Assembly (NCBI GenBank): GCA_027257055.1
Contig: JAPVLO010000623.1
Coordinates: 310,001 to 374,000, forward strand
Direction: 5' to 3'
Source: Cephalopachus bancanus
Taxonomy: Eukaryota; Chordata; Mammalia; Primates; Tarsiidae
Length of the DNA stretch: 64,000 bases
Shown piece after piece: positions 33,895 through 44,998 of the stretch (positions are counted from its first letter, which is position 1; each line of letters starts with the position of its first letter). The notes under the pieces are model-generated. The model was given only the letters and a program-made list of their open reading frames with translations. It was not told the DNA's origin and did no database searches. Both the position numbers and the translations under genes were made by a program.

Positions 33895-34640
33895 TTATTT
33901 TCTGCTATGATTTGAATATTTGACCACTCCAAAACTCCTGTTGAAACTTAATCCCCAATGTTGCAGCACTGAGAAGTGGAGCCTTCAGAAGATGACTCAT
34001 GAATGAATTAATTCATTCATGGATTAATGGGCTATCATGGGAGTGGAACTGGTGGTTTTACAAGAAAAGGAAGAGACCTGAGCTCTCACACTCAGCCCCC
34101 TTACCATGTGATGCCCTACACTGCCTTGGGTTTCAACATAGAGTACACTAGCAAGAAGGCCCTCAACAGATGCAGCCCATCAGCCATGGACTTAGCTTCC
34201 ATAACCGTAAGAAACAAATTCCAAGCCGGGCTCGGTGGCTCAGCCTGTAATCCCGCGCCTTTGGGAGGCTGAGGTGAGTGGATTGCCTGAGCCCATGGGT
34301 TCGAGACCCGCCTGGGCAGGCGAGACCTCATCTCTACAATAAATCAAAAAATTAGCCGGTCTCCAGTCTGGGCGACAGAGTGAGACTCCAGCTCAAAAAA
34401 TAAAAAAATAAATAAAAAATAAAACCAGCAAAACAAAACTTTAAAAAAAAAACAAAACACGTAAGTGAGACCATCCTAGGTTACCCAGCTATCAACCAAC
34501 CCCTCAGCAGACCCTAGATTCATGAGAAAGCCAAGTAAATATCAGCTGAGAAGTTTTGACTGACAAAATTGTGAGCAAAGAAGAAGGTTTTGTTTTAATT
34601 CACTAGATTTGGGGGTAGTTTGGTGTGTAGCAAAAGCTTA
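33895..34640 (+). mobile_element. MaLR-like LTR remnant interrupted by an Alu
   Basis: TGCTATGATTTGAATATTTG, AATCCCCAATGTTGCAGCAC, the Cys-less CCATGTGATGCC segment and CAGCCATGGACTTAGCTTCC are in the order of an old MaLR-type solo LTR. An Alu splits it at 34227-34443, and GGTTTTGTTTTAATTCACTA near 34589 may be its end. Confidence 0.65.
34227..34443 (+). mobile_element. Alu with right arm deleted, plus strand
   Basis: It has the left arm of lineage type (GGGCTCGGTGGCTCAGCCTG, ATCTCTACAATAAAT). It then jumps from ATTAGCCGG directly to TCTCCAGTCTGGGCGACAGA, losing most of the right arm, and has a long (TAAAAAA)n tail. The functional box A/B part of the left arm is kept. Confidence 0.92.
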
Positions 34641-34853
34641 TTTGATAAAAATCTATAAAACTAAGGCAAGCACTGTAGAAAATTTGGGGGAAAAGGGTAG
34701 AAAATAAAAATCACCTAGAATTCCAACATACAGAGATGTTAATCAATAACTTTTAAATTTATTTTTATGTGTGTAGCTACGTGAATATCCTCTATAACTA
34801 AAATCACTTTATGAAATTGTGTAATGTAAAAAAAAAAAAAAAAGAAACAACTT

Positions 34854-35150
34854 CCTGGGCTGGCATAGTGCTGCATGCCTGTAATCACAGCACTTTGGAA
34901 GGCTGAGATGGGAGGTTCACTTGAGCCCAGGAGTTCAAGATCAGTCTAGGCAACATAGTGAGACTTTGTCTCTACAAAAAATCCAAAAATTAGCTGAGTG
35001 TGGTGGCGCATGCCTGTAGTCCCAGTTACTCAAAAGGCTGAGGCAGAGGGATCACCTGAACCCAGGTCAAAGCTACTGTGATTGGGCCACTGCGCTCGAG
35101 CCTGAGACCCCGATAAAGAAAGAAAGAAGGAGGGGGAGGGAAGAAGAAAA
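34854..35150 (+). mobile_element. Old Alu dimer with (GAAA)n-rich end
   Basis: It runs from CTGGGCTGGCATAGTGCTGC to GAGACCCCGATAAAGAAAG. The A-tail has become GAAAGAAAGAAGGAGG. It is diverged and lacks the lineage-type marks. Confidence 0.88.
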
Positions 35151-35476
35151 TTCCTTTTACTTATAAATTCCCCAGTTTTAGGCATTCTATGATAAGCAAG
35201 ATAAGATTAAGACATTTTCCAAAGGGTAGACTATAGAAACAATAAAAAATGCATTGAATTAGAAAAATGGGGGAGTAAATTCATGCAGATGGTAATCAGA
35301 CTCAGTCAGGAACAAAGTTAATTTCCTATTAGAGAGGATTATCTGTTTTATTCTTTTCTCTGTCTCCAGTATCCCAGTGCTTAGCACATAGTAGATGCTC
35401 AATAAATGTCTGCTGAATTTAATTATGAGTATTCTTTAGTGGACCCGTCCAACCTTAAGATTCATCAGCCCACATA

Positions 35477-35817
35477 TTCTGCAATATTTTATTTATTTAT
35501 TTTATTTTATTTATTTATTTATTTATTTTTGAGTTGGAGTCTCACTCTGTCGCCCAGACTGGAGTGCAGTGTCCGCTCCCGGCCACCACAGCCTCACCTG
35601 CTGAGCTCCGGTGATCCTTCCGCCTCAGCCTTCCAAGTAGCCGGAATTACAGACATGCGCTACCACGCCCGGCTGATTTTTTGATTTATTGTAGAGATGA
35701 GGTCTCGCTGCCCAGGCGGGTCTCGAACCTGCGGGCTCAGGCAATCCACTCACCTCAGCCTCCCAAAGGCGCGGGATTACAGGCTGAGCCACCGAGCCTG
35801 GCTTCTGCAATATTTTA
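35477..35817 (-). mobile_element. Alu (strepsirrhine type) with perfect 15-bp TSD
   Basis: The body is 35492-35802, minus orientation, with the tail complement expanded as (TTTA)n. TTCTGCAATATTTTA flanks it exactly at 35477-35491 and 35803-35817. Little internal decay, so it is among the younger insertions here. Confidence 0.95.
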
Positions 35818-38800
35818 AACTGCGAAGGCAAGAAGCAATAAACATTTATTCATGAATTAGAATACCATCGATTACTATCATCCCAACTGCAAGGTGTAGA
35901 TGTGGCATATAATTGTGTTTGCAGAGCTTAAGAAGCTTTGCCTTTAATATATGATGTTAGATCTCCAGGATGGCTAATACTCCAAAAGATTCATGAGTCC
36001 CAAGGGTACCCATGAAGTTATCTGGACACCACCTCCTTCTGTGACCCCATCACCATACCTAACAATCAATACTAGGAAGATTTCCCTATTTCTGTCAGGC
36101 TCTTGGTTAAGAAAAATATGCAGAAACAGACAGATGAAAAAGAGAGAGGTAGGGGCAGACAAGTTTGAATGAGCTTTTATGGAATGTATTTTATATATTA
36201 ATGATGAATTTGTAGGGGTTAGAACTGAATAGGCATTTTTAAGAATCTGAGAGTTGATAATCCAAGGATTTGTAGAAACTGGTCCTGACTTGTTTTTGGT
36301 GAGAATGATAATGTCAAAGTGAGAGCTAAGAGGCTCTTTTTCATAATGAAAATACCTGTGAAATCAGGAAAATGCTTGTAGCAGTAGCTGAGGGCTGTGG
36401 ACCGTAAGTATACTAATAACATACTTTTTTGAGAAAGCCATTTTCACAGCTTCAATTTCAAGCTACCGTGACCATGGCAGACATGCAACAGGAATTCTGT
36501 TACAACTAGAGAGAGGTTAGTACAGAGGTTTTTAACTCACAATGTATGGTTGGACTTCCTAAAAACATGCAAGTGTTATATATGTAAATGTGCACTTTTC
36601 TGAAGAGAGTATCCTTGGCATTCATTGAATTTTCACAGGGGTCCATGCCAAAGTTAGGGACCATTGGTTAGATGATGATCGTCTACTTTTTCTACTCCCC
36701 AACTCATGTGTTTGGTTATTTAGTAACTAAAGAGAAAGTGGATTCTTGTTCAAGCAATTTGCTGAGACCTAGTCTCCAGGTTAATAAATCACATGCATGC
36801 CTGAAATAATATGGCAAATACTTGGAAGGAAGAAAGAATTGAGTAGCATTACAAAATTTAGGCTACTGCAATAGGCAGGGCAGAAAAGATAGCTATTAAC
36901 ATTTTGATTCAGAAAAATTCACTTGTGGATTTAACTTTTTGGGTAGTTCCCCTGCCACTCCACCAGGCTCTGGACAATCTCCAAACCCTAGATATCATCG
37001 GAAATATGATTACTAAATGTGGACTCATTTTAACATCGAGCTAAGTAAATCTCAATTAAGATGAACCTTTAAAATATTTGCAAAAGCAACTCTAAATGGC
37101 TCCATGTTTTCTTCTTGTCTGCATTACTTCTTTTTCCATGGCAGGCCATATTTGGCCTGTGGACCTTAGTTCCTTTTGACTCCTGCCCTAGATCAATGAA
37201 AGCCAATCACAGATACTTGAGACTAAGAGGCAGTTTAAAAGATCATCTTGTCCATTACAGAAAAAACAAATGGAAAAACTATATACAGAAGAGGCAAGAC
37301 TACACGTAAACTATTCAGGACAGAGGGTTGCCTGTGCACTTCTCAAACATATTTTGAAAAGAAGAATTCACACTTCTTTTGGTACTGTGCCCTTTTTTCC
37401 TCACAACTATCATAGTCAGGATGTTGTTTCTAATCCTAAATTTATCCTGATAAACTTCAAACTTATTACCTCTCACCAGTCTTTCATGAAAGTAAGAACA
37501 GCCACTTTTCAGCATGCGTATAGCACCTCTTTATGTGCATGTGTATGTGCAAATACACACATGCATTTTGGAGTGATTCCTTTGGAGCGAACAATCCAAT
37601 TCTGTCGAGACCAAAGCCTGAATCATTTCTGGAGTTCTTCACCTACAAAAAAGACCTTTTAGCTAGGAAAAAGATAGGCTGTGTCTCATTATTTCCCTAA
37701 GTTTTGCAAATATAATCATCTCTCCAAATCAAGAAACGTAGTTTCTTTCAAAGGTGGCATGTAGTAAGGCGACCACAGAATTCTTTTCCAAACTGGGACA
37801 CTTTCAAGGATGAAATAAGTATGCTGGAACAACAAGTGTAAACCACAACATATGGTCACCCTACTTAGAGTTCTCCATAGGGGAATGTTTTAACTTCACC
37901 CAAATAAAATGAATCTATACACCTATTTTTGATGAAGGATGATTTGGCACTTCTCTAGCAGTTAAGCCCAAGGTATAATCTTGGTCTCAAACCTCTAAAC
38001 CCCTTTGGGGTAAATAAACATCAGAAGCAGCTTCTTGTTTTGGCTAGTTGTATAACACTTAAAATGGGCCACTGAGGATGAGAAGCTGAAAATGTTTAAT
38101 GGGGTCTGGGAGTGCTTGAGGAAACAGTAGATAATTGTTTATATAAAAATTATCACACTGGGGATGGATAACATGATCCATTGAAGTATCCTTTGGAAAA
38201 ATAATCATTATGTGCATAGTATTTGGTAATGAAGACATAAGTTTCTCTTCCACCAAAGAACAAGGAAAGAAAAGATATCAGAAAAAGACCAAAAAAAGTA
38301 CATTCCCTAGCAGAGGCCTATGATTCACTGTGGATAATAAGGGATTGAAGGAAAGAGAAACAAAGAAGATCCTCATTCCCACCTGTAGATGGCCCAGAAA
38401 AGGTTCTACCTTCTCCAACTCTCTACTCTCCCAGGTGACCACACCCCAGAACAGATTTCTCCACGCTTGTAATGTGCTTACACACAAGGTCGGTGTTATT
38501 TGAGAAGGGAGGGATGTTCACCTCTGCCTGAAAAGAAATTTACTGGGCAAGAGAAAAGGTATGACCTTAAAGAGTAATGCAGTTTCATTCAGTGCTCTTT
38601 GTTTTGTTTTCAAGCAGTCATGAAGAACCCGACAAATTCTTTGTGTCTAACTCTGTGACCTTGGGTTTTAAAAGGTGCTGTGGTGGAGAAACTGTCCATT
38701 AGGGAGCTGGTGGACAACTTTTCCCAGGAGATAAAAGGGAAAAAAAAAGAAAAAAAAATGTCCAAATTGAAAGTCTCTTAAGATGGGAAAAACAAAGAAG

Positions 38801-39441
38801 CCAGATGACCTACTCCACAGCGAGTCATCTCCCTTCCCTATTACCCACTTTGGTCCTTCTCTTCTTTTGCTTACTCCAAGCAGAAACAATTAAACCATGT
38901 ATATGCCACCAGATAAACATTTCAAGGTAATATAACAGAGTCAAAGGACAATTAGAATCTTTTCCCCCCTTACCTAGGGATTTACAAAAGAAAAAAATGA
39001 TTTACCAGAACTGGACTTAGCAACAGAGAAACTGCTATTAGTGCTTCTTTGGTTAGGCCAGTCCTTCTCTTAAGCAAATACTTCACTGAGACCAGGACCT
39101 TCACAGTGATTGTGTCAGGGATCCATGAGGACATCTTTGAGTGTTTTAAATACAGGACTTATCACTTTTCTCATCTCTCTTCTCCCACCTTCTAAACCCA
39201 GGCAACACCACCACACGTTTAGTTCTCTGCTCACTGGGTAGCTTAGAGGTAATCAGAAGACTGAAAAAAAAAGATGAAGGGAAGATAGACAGAGTCAGAG
39301 TAGAACAGAAAGTAGCAGTGTTTTGCAGCTGTTTGACTTTGGCAACAGGGTGTTATAGGTATGAGCGTGTACGTGTATGAGATAAAAAGCAATGATGCAT
39401 CGAAGATTTATTCACTGAGCAGGTTGATTTATTTAACAGAC

Positions 39442-39455
39442 TTGACATATGTCAA
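39442..39455. promoter_or_regulatory. 14-bp perfect palindrome with CATATG core
   Basis: TTGACATATGTCAA reads the same on both strands and contains an E-box-like CATATG within TGACATATGTCA. It sits in repeat-free DNA about 2.6 kb inside the putative intron. Binding is inferred only. Confidence 0.4.
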
Positions 39456-40058
39456 ATTCTGCCATGTGCTTATATAATTGTTGCCCATTTATCAAAGCTG
39501 CTATTTAGCCAAATATTTCTTTTAAAAGTGTTTTCCTTTAAATAACTTTCTTCAGCTTACTGCATAATCAATCTGTGGTTCATTTTAATTATGTTATTTT
39601 AACAATAGCTATTTGGTGGAGATCTCTGAAATCTAATCTTGCTCAAGTCATTTTATCTCCATCCAAACCCCTTTTTGTTTGACTAGTAATAGATTTCTGG
39701 TTAAAAATCACACCATAGGGAAATTTTTACAAATATGCACAATGTCCTTTTACATTATGGTATTTTACACTTATAGTTTCCAAAAAAGCAGTTTTTCTGC
39801 ATATTGTTAAAATCACAGATCTGAATTCTGTTAACCCAAAAAACTGGCTAAAAAGACAAAAGAATGTGTTGGTTTTTTTTTTTTTTTTTTGGTGAGTGTA
39901 TGTCTGTGAAATATAGGGTGGGCAGTTGGGATAGTTAAGGGAAAGCTAGGTCAAGAATTAGAGAAAATAAGAGAAAATCAATGGAGTCAAATTTCAAGTC
40001 TTATAAATTTTGTTGAATCATCTTACCCCATCTGAACACATGTGCACAAGAATTATAT

Positions 40059-40090
40059 CTTCTCAACTGAAATGCATCTAGGTTCTGTGG
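40059..40090. repeat. Source copy of a 32-bp local duplication
   Basis: CTTCTCAACTGAAATGCATC followed by TAGGTTCTGTGG is repeated identically at 40945-40976. This copy has no flanking direct repeat, so it is the likely donor. Confidence 0.85.
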
Positions 40091-40938
40091 GAGGTAAAAT
40101 ATTGGAAAGTATTTCCAAGAAACAAAAATGTTTAATCACTAGCCGCCAGAGCTGGTTTTAGCACCTCTGTTGTAAATATGCCTTTTGCAAAAAGCAAGAG
40201 GTTCATTTTGAGCTCCCAGGTAAAGCAGTGTAGAGATTATGAAAAATATTGGTTGGGGGAGGGAAACTCCACCACAACATAAGTAAATTTTTAACCTAGT
40301 AAGCAAATACGTTTTGTTGTTACTGCTAGGCACAATGTACAAGTCTTACAGGAATTAGACACTGTAATAAAAATTTTCCAGCCCAAATTTAAATTGCTCA
40401 CTAGACAGATGGTTAATTATATTCACAGCCACATATTTCACTGGGATAGAGTTCCAGACACTCAGCCAGTTTTATTTGATTAGCTGGTTTCCCAGTTAAT
40501 ATGTAAAATGACAGTTACTTACGACTTTTTTGTTCCCTTCTTAAAATATATTTTCAATAAGTGTAAATTCTCCTCAGCCATGAGAACGTTACTGCTGTAA
40601 ATAAAATGTTTGGTCATATGTTAGCCCATGTGTAAAAGATGTAAGAAAGATTCAGTCCCCCTTCCCCCCAGCCCAGATGGTCTTTAGTAGCTCAGAGAAG
40701 ACCACTGGAGCACCTTTTCTCATCAAGCAAAATATCCCAGGAACTATCAGCACATTGCTCCTCCACCAAAAACAATCGAGAATATACTGAAATCCCAGGA
40801 TCAAAGTGCTTTAGACGCTTTTTCAAACCGCTCGGCCAGTCCTACACACAAATCATGTATTTTCAGGTAACAGTCTAGAAAATGGAACGTTGGAAAAAGG
40901 CCACATAGCTAAGTGTACTGCTGTGCACAGAATTCAAC

Positions 40939-40987
40939 AATATGCTTCTCAACTGAAATGCATCTAGGTTCTGTGGAATATGCTTCT
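40939..40987. repeat. 27-bp templated insertion in an 11-bp duplication
   Basis: AATATGCTTCT occurs at 40939-40949 and 40977-40987. The 27 bases between (40950-40976) are identical to 40064-40090. The CTTCT at the end of the left repeat also matches the donor, giving a 5-bp microhomology. Removing one repeat plus insert restores a simple sequence. Confidence 0.85.
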
Positions 40988-42027
40988 GGGATTCAAAACC
41001 AGAAGCAAAATATGAGACTCACTTATTCCAAAATGCAATAAGAAGCTCGACAAAAATCAAGAGTGCTGGTGTGGAAATGGGGGTGCCAATTTTTTTTTTT
41101 TTTTTTTAACTTCGAAAAAGACAGAAAACCTTGCGCGGGTGATTCGGTCCTTCACGACTCAGACAGACAGAAGCAGTCATGCTGAAACCGCTGGATTCCT
41201 CAGCTGAACGGCGCCAACTCAGCGGCGCGGTTTCCACACTTTCCCGGAGCTGGCCCCTCTCCCCGTGGCCTCCCCGCCCCACAGGGTGTACGAGACGCGA
41301 GCGGAGGTGTGCCGTGGGGCGCGGCGGAGAGAAGCGCCAGGAGCCCCGCAGGAAACCGGCAATTCGACCGCCCCCAAGAGCGGGAAGGGGCCGCGGGCCA
41401 ATTTCTGCAAAGGTGATGAGCTGCGTGAGGCTCGGTCGGGCCCCCAACTTGCACTTGCCCGCCCCGGCCGAGTGGCGCGGGCCCCCGCGGCACTCCCTGT
41501 GGTCGCCACTGCCGCCTGGCGCGCGTCGGAGCCACGGGCGGGGGAGGTGCCAGCAACGCGGCTTCGCACCTTTGCGGCTTTGGTCCGGGTGCCCTGCCGC
41601 GGCCGCCGCGTGGATTTTTACCACTCGCGCTGAGGCGTGCCGTGCCCGTGCCCTATTCCCGGACCAAGCTGTCCCAGCACCAATCTGAAAGGAGGCGACA
41701 CTCTGCTAGTTCCCGCTGCCCGGCGTTGTGCGTGTGAGCGCGGCGGCTCCGACTGCTCGCTTCCCCTCCCCCCCGGCGCAAGCACAGAGGCCTTTCCTAG
41801 ATTGCAGAGCTTGTCACGGCGAACCTGGCTCTCTCGATCTCGCGGCCTCACTCCCTCGTACGCAGACACACACATACACTCCATTCGCACACAGACGTCT
41901 ACCCTTCCTTTTTCTCTTCCTCCTCTTCTCTCTCAGCTTCCCCCAATTCGTTCCACCCCTGCCGCCGCTACCTGAAGCCAGCCCGGGAGCCGGCGAGAAG
42001 GCCAGTGGGCTGGATGGCAGCGATCGT

Positions 42028-42036
42028 ACTCACCTT
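42028..42036 (-). promoter_or_regulatory. Consensus 5' splice site (minus strand)
   Basis: Complement of ACTCACCTT: AAG|GTGAGT, with the exon ending at 42034. Perfect match to MAG|GTRAGT, at the inner edge of the CpG island in the expected place for exon 1. Confidence 0.72.
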
Positions 42037-42119
42037 ACAGGCCGACTCCCTAGGCGCACGTCGCTGGCGGGCTCAGGCAGCAGGCGCTGGAGCTGGCGCG
42101 GCCGCAGTCAAGGCTGGGC

Positions 42120-42185
42120 TGCCGCCGCCGCAGCTGTTAGAGCCGCCGCCGCCACTGCTACTGCTGCCGCCGCAGCCGCCGCCTC
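42120..42185. repeat. GCC/GCT triplet-rich tract in 5' UTR
   Basis: Mixed GCC, GCA and GCT triplets (CTGCCGCCGCCGCAGCTGTT and following). On the minus strand they read as GGC/AGC/GCA repeats. Interrupted, so probably stable. Confidence 0.85.
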
Positions 42186-42199
42186 TGCCTCAGCTCCAT
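42158..42199 (-). CDS. Upstream ORF, 13 codons, Arg-rich
   Basis: ATG at 42199 on the minus strand, reading MELRQRRRLRRQQ and a TAG stop at 42158-42160. It lies within the putative first exon, 120 bases before the donor. A short Arg-rich uORF could lower translation of the main frame. Existence depends on the exon model. Confidence 0.35.
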   Translation of the reverse strand: MELRQRRRLRRQQ

Positions 42200-42483
42200 G
42201 CGCCGGGCCCGCCAGGTGGACGCGCCTCTCTTCCTCGCTCGCTCCCCTAGGCTCCGCCGCTGCCGCGCCAGGAGTCAGAGCGGTCGGTCAGGCTCTGGGC
42301 CTGAAACTCTCAGCTTCGGCAGCTGCCTGTTTGCTCCTAGCGTCCCCGCTGCGCCTGCACCGCTGCTCGCCCCGGCCGGAGCTACCTCGAGAGCGGGTAG
42401 CGCGCGCCGCGCCTGGAGCCCGCTCTGTGCGGTAGCTGCGGCTGTTCGCGAGAGGGAGAGAGGAGGAGGGCGGCTGCTGCTGT

Positions 42484-42563
42484 CGCTATCGCTGTTAAAG
42501 CTATTGCTAAACGCTGCTACTGCCGCTACTGCTACTGCTGTGGTGGTGGCCGCTGCTGCTGCT
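42484..42563. repeat. Interrupted GCT/ACT triplet tract in 5' UTR
   Basis: Repeated GCTACTGCC, GCTACTGCT and GCTGCTGCTGCTG units. On the minus strand they are CAG/TAG/CGG-like triplets within the putative exon. Confidence 0.85.
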
Positions 42564-42624
42564 GATGTTACTGGTTTTCCTTCCCGGGTTCTCCCCCTGC
42601 CTCGTCCCCCCTCCTTCCCCCCTT

Positions 42625-42672
42625 TGCCTCCTCCTCCTCCTCCTTCTCCTCCTTCTCCTCCTCCTCTCCCCT
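42625..42672. repeat. (CTC)n pyrimidine tract, GAG/GGA-rich on the transcribed strand
   Basis: CTCCTCCTCCTCCTCCTTCT and on; the minus strand is a pure purine tract. It forms part of the putative 5' UTR. Confidence 0.88.
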
Positions 42673-43047
42673 CTGCCGCTTTCCTCAGAGCCTCTGCGGG
42701 CGCTGCCTGGTCCCCTCTTCTCCTCGAGCTGCCTCTGCCCATTCAGAAAGGTGCCCAGAGTGGGGCTGCCTCGGCTGCCACCATCGCTATTGCCCCTGCC
42801 ATTGTTTCCTCCAACGCGGCTGTTCTTACTGGACGCGATCCCCCCCCCCGCTCTACCCTCCTTCTCCAGCACAACGCTCCCTTTCCCTCCCTCTCTCTCC
42901 TTACGCTCTCTACAGTCCCTTTCCCGTGTGCCCCCTCCCACTCTGTCCGTCTGTCCCTCCCTCCCTCCCCTCAGGCGTCCGGGAACGCGCACTGCGCGGC
43001 CACCTGTCATAAAGGGCGCGCACCCCCCTTCCCCACCCCCACCCCCA

Positions 43048-43067
43048 CCCCGCCCCCACCCCGCCCC
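43048..43067 (-). promoter_or_regulatory. Tandem GC boxes (Sp1-type)
   Basis: Two CCCCGCCCC boxes 11 bp apart (43048-43056 and 43059-43067), preceded by CCCCCACCCC repeats. On the minus strand they are GGGGCGGGG and lie upstream of the putative first exon. Confidence 0.7.
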
Positions 43068-43179
43068 CCATTCGCGTTTTTGCTGCCGGTCCAGTCCACC
43101 GCGATACTGGTGCGTTCTTCCCTCGGCAGATGCGCAGCCGGACACTATTCTCCCACGCCTTTTGGGGCAGTTGTGTGAG

Positions 43180-44600
43180 AGGGGCTCTCTGAAGTTTGGG
43201 GGAGAATATTTTAATAGCTTCGTCCACCAAGCATCTAGCCTTTCAACCTCTACTACCCTTAACTTCAGGGTCTAGGCCCTCAGGAAGGTGGGTCGTGTTG
43301 GAAGGGTTGGATCAAGGCAGAAAATTGGAGAAGGGTATTTTTTGGAAAAAAGGAGAGAAGGGAACCACAATATGGCCAGAAAGAAAATGCGATCTACCTG
43401 ATAGCTGTCATTAAAAATCCTCTTAGACGGTCACTTCCATTCAGACGTCCTGGAAGTCCAACAGGAAAAAGCAAAAGACTGAAGAGCAACTCAGGAAGAA
43501 CCATTTAGCACTTCTGGAGCCCTAGGTGCAAGGCTGGGGCCTGAGCCCTGGGAGTCACCATTACTAGGAGCCAGGGCATGAGATGAAAAGGTTGGTGCTA
43601 AAACAGAAGGGGTAAAAGGATAAGACTGTTTTCTGTCACTTGCTCCAGCAAGTAATTGTCAAAGCACAGCTTCAGGCAGGGCCCAGTTTCAGGTTTCAAT
43701 ACTGCCACAAGTACAGCCTCATTTTACTACCAAGGTTCAGACTTTGAGATCTCATCTGTGCAACTTATCATCACCTTCACTCAACAGTCTGTATAACCCA
43801 TCACATAACCCCTCCCCAGAAACCACATACGGGAGGGGGTACTATTTCCCTTTCCCTGGCAAAATACAGGAGACAAATATTCCAGATAGCCCATTGCCAA
43901 CAAGGTCTGGGCCACCTTATCAAGTCTGAGGCACTCTTGCATGGGTCTTTCATCCCTGGACCCATGAAATGTCTGTGTGGCTTTTTCAGCTTTTTATCTC
44001 TGTGCCTTTGTTTCTGCCATTCCACCTGCTTGAAACACTCTTGTTCTTTCCTCCTCTCATTGTATATCTGTGAAACTCATTCATAAATAATAGCTCATTC
44101 TTAAATAATCAACACTTATTGAGTCCTTAGTGTGCCAGACACCGTGCTAAGCAATTTACATGAATTATTTTATTTAATCCTCACAACACAATTTTATTAA
44201 CCCCACTTTACAGGTGAGAAAATTGAATCATAAAGTTAGGGATACATAAATTGAGGGTGGGAATGATGTCTTATTTGTCTTGCATCTGTTAAGCACTATG
44301 CAAATACATTTGCGTCTTTCAGTCACTGAAATAAATAAGAAGAAAGGTAAAATTTGACTTCTGCCCTAAAAAGCAAAAACAATCAAAAAAGGTTAAACAT
44401 GTAAAGTGTCACCCAACTATTGGCAGGATCTCAATAGCCAAAGTGAATTGCTTTTTCTCCCAGTTTTAGAAAGCACGTTGCTTTCATCTGTATTAACCAA
44501 CCATATATGCTATTCTTCCTTTTTAAAGTTATTTGCTTATTAGTTACCGGTTACAATTTGCGCCAATGCCTTCCAGCCAAAGACTAACAAGAACACACTT
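43180..44600. other. Upstream flank, unique with MIR
   Basis: Non-CpG sequence next to the island. A MIR in minus orientation lies at about 44092-44232 (GTGCCAGACACCGTGCTAAG; ATCCTCACAACACAATTTTA). No exon seen. Confidence 0.5.
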
Positions 44601-44654
44601 GCAGTTGAACAGTTTGGGTTTATTACTTGTTACAGTGAGGGAGAACATACAGTA

Positions 44655-44998
44655 TAGGTGTTACGGGCTGAATTGTATTCTCCTCCCCTCCCAATTCATA
44701 TGTTGAATCTCTGACTCCCAGTATCTCTAAATGTGACTGTATTTGGAGATAGGTCCTTTAAATGGATGGCTAAGTTAAAATAAGGCCGTTGTGGTGGACC
44801 CTAACCCATTATGACTGAGGTCCTTATAAGAAAAGGAGATTAGGACACAGACAACACAGAAGACAGGCCATCTGCAAATCAAGAAGAGAGCGGCCTCAGA
44901 ACATTTAGCCTCCAGAACTGTGAGAAAATAAATTTCAGTTGTTTAAATCACCCAGTTTGTGATATTTTGTTGTGGCAGCCCAAGCAAACTAATACAAT
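44655..44998 (+). mobile_element. MLT1-type MaLR solo LTR
   Basis: GGGCTGAATTGTATTCTCCT, ATATGTTGAATCTCTGACTC, GGAGATAGGTCCTTTAAATG, CCTCCAGAACTGTGAGAAAA and TTTGTTGTGGCAGCCCAAGC follow each other in MLT1 order. Old, no internal region. Confidence 0.85.

Larger units (their letters stand above)
35818..41129. other. Long repeat-poor stretch, probable intron of the leftward gene
   Basis: 5.3 kb with no Alu or L1. No coding exon seen; ORFs are under 131 codons and without domains. It is AT-rich with several old-looking, evenly complex segments (for example about 39400-39800), as seen near developmental promoters. It includes a 14-bp perfect palindrome (39442-39455), T-runs at about 39871-39890 and 41091-41107, and the templated 27-bp insertion at 40950-40976. 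Confidence 0.5.
42034..43000 (-). other. Putative non-coding first exon (5' UTR), gene not identified
   Basis: On the minus strand the sequence runs from below the GC boxes (start placed at about 43000 only by their position; the true start site is unknown) to the donor AAG|GTGAGT, which matches the consensus at all nine positions. It is rich in GCA, GGC and GAG triplets. Stop codons in all frames before the donor, and a 13-codon ATG frame near its 3' end, argue that the translation start is in a later exon outside this window. Long GC-rich triplet-bearing 5' UTRs are typical of regulatory and neuronal genes, but that is only suggestive. Confidence 0.6.
41130..43170. promoter_or_regulatory. 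CpG island, probable promoter of a leftward gene
   Basis: CpG dinucleotides are dense over about 2 kb and nearly absent outside. The 43 kb side has two CCCCGCCCC GC boxes (43048-43056, 43059-43067) in a C-rich run, followed leftward by GC-, GCC- and CTCC-rich sequence and a consensus splice donor on the minus strand at 42033/42034. This fits an Sp1-type, TATA-poor promoter with a long 5' UTR. I cannot name the gene. Long ORFs on both strands here are low-complexity by-products of GC content. Confidence 0.82.

Noticed and set aside
37146..37155. CArG-like CCATATTTGG in a near palindrome
   Set aside because: A perfect SRF consensus, but GGCC-ATATTTGG-CC strings also occur in old hAT-type repeats, and no second site or conservation could be seen.
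41106..41890. ORFs of 116-172 codons left of the splice donor
   Set aside because: Same base-composition effect; they lie in what looks like the start of intron 1, with no splice sites that fit.
42198..43275. Long ORFs of 236-326 codons in the CpG island, both strands
   Set aside because: They are Ala/Pro/Arg/Gly/Leu-rich low-complexity frames caused by GC-rich triplets with few stop codons. Overlapping frames on both strands are open at once, and no domain is seen.
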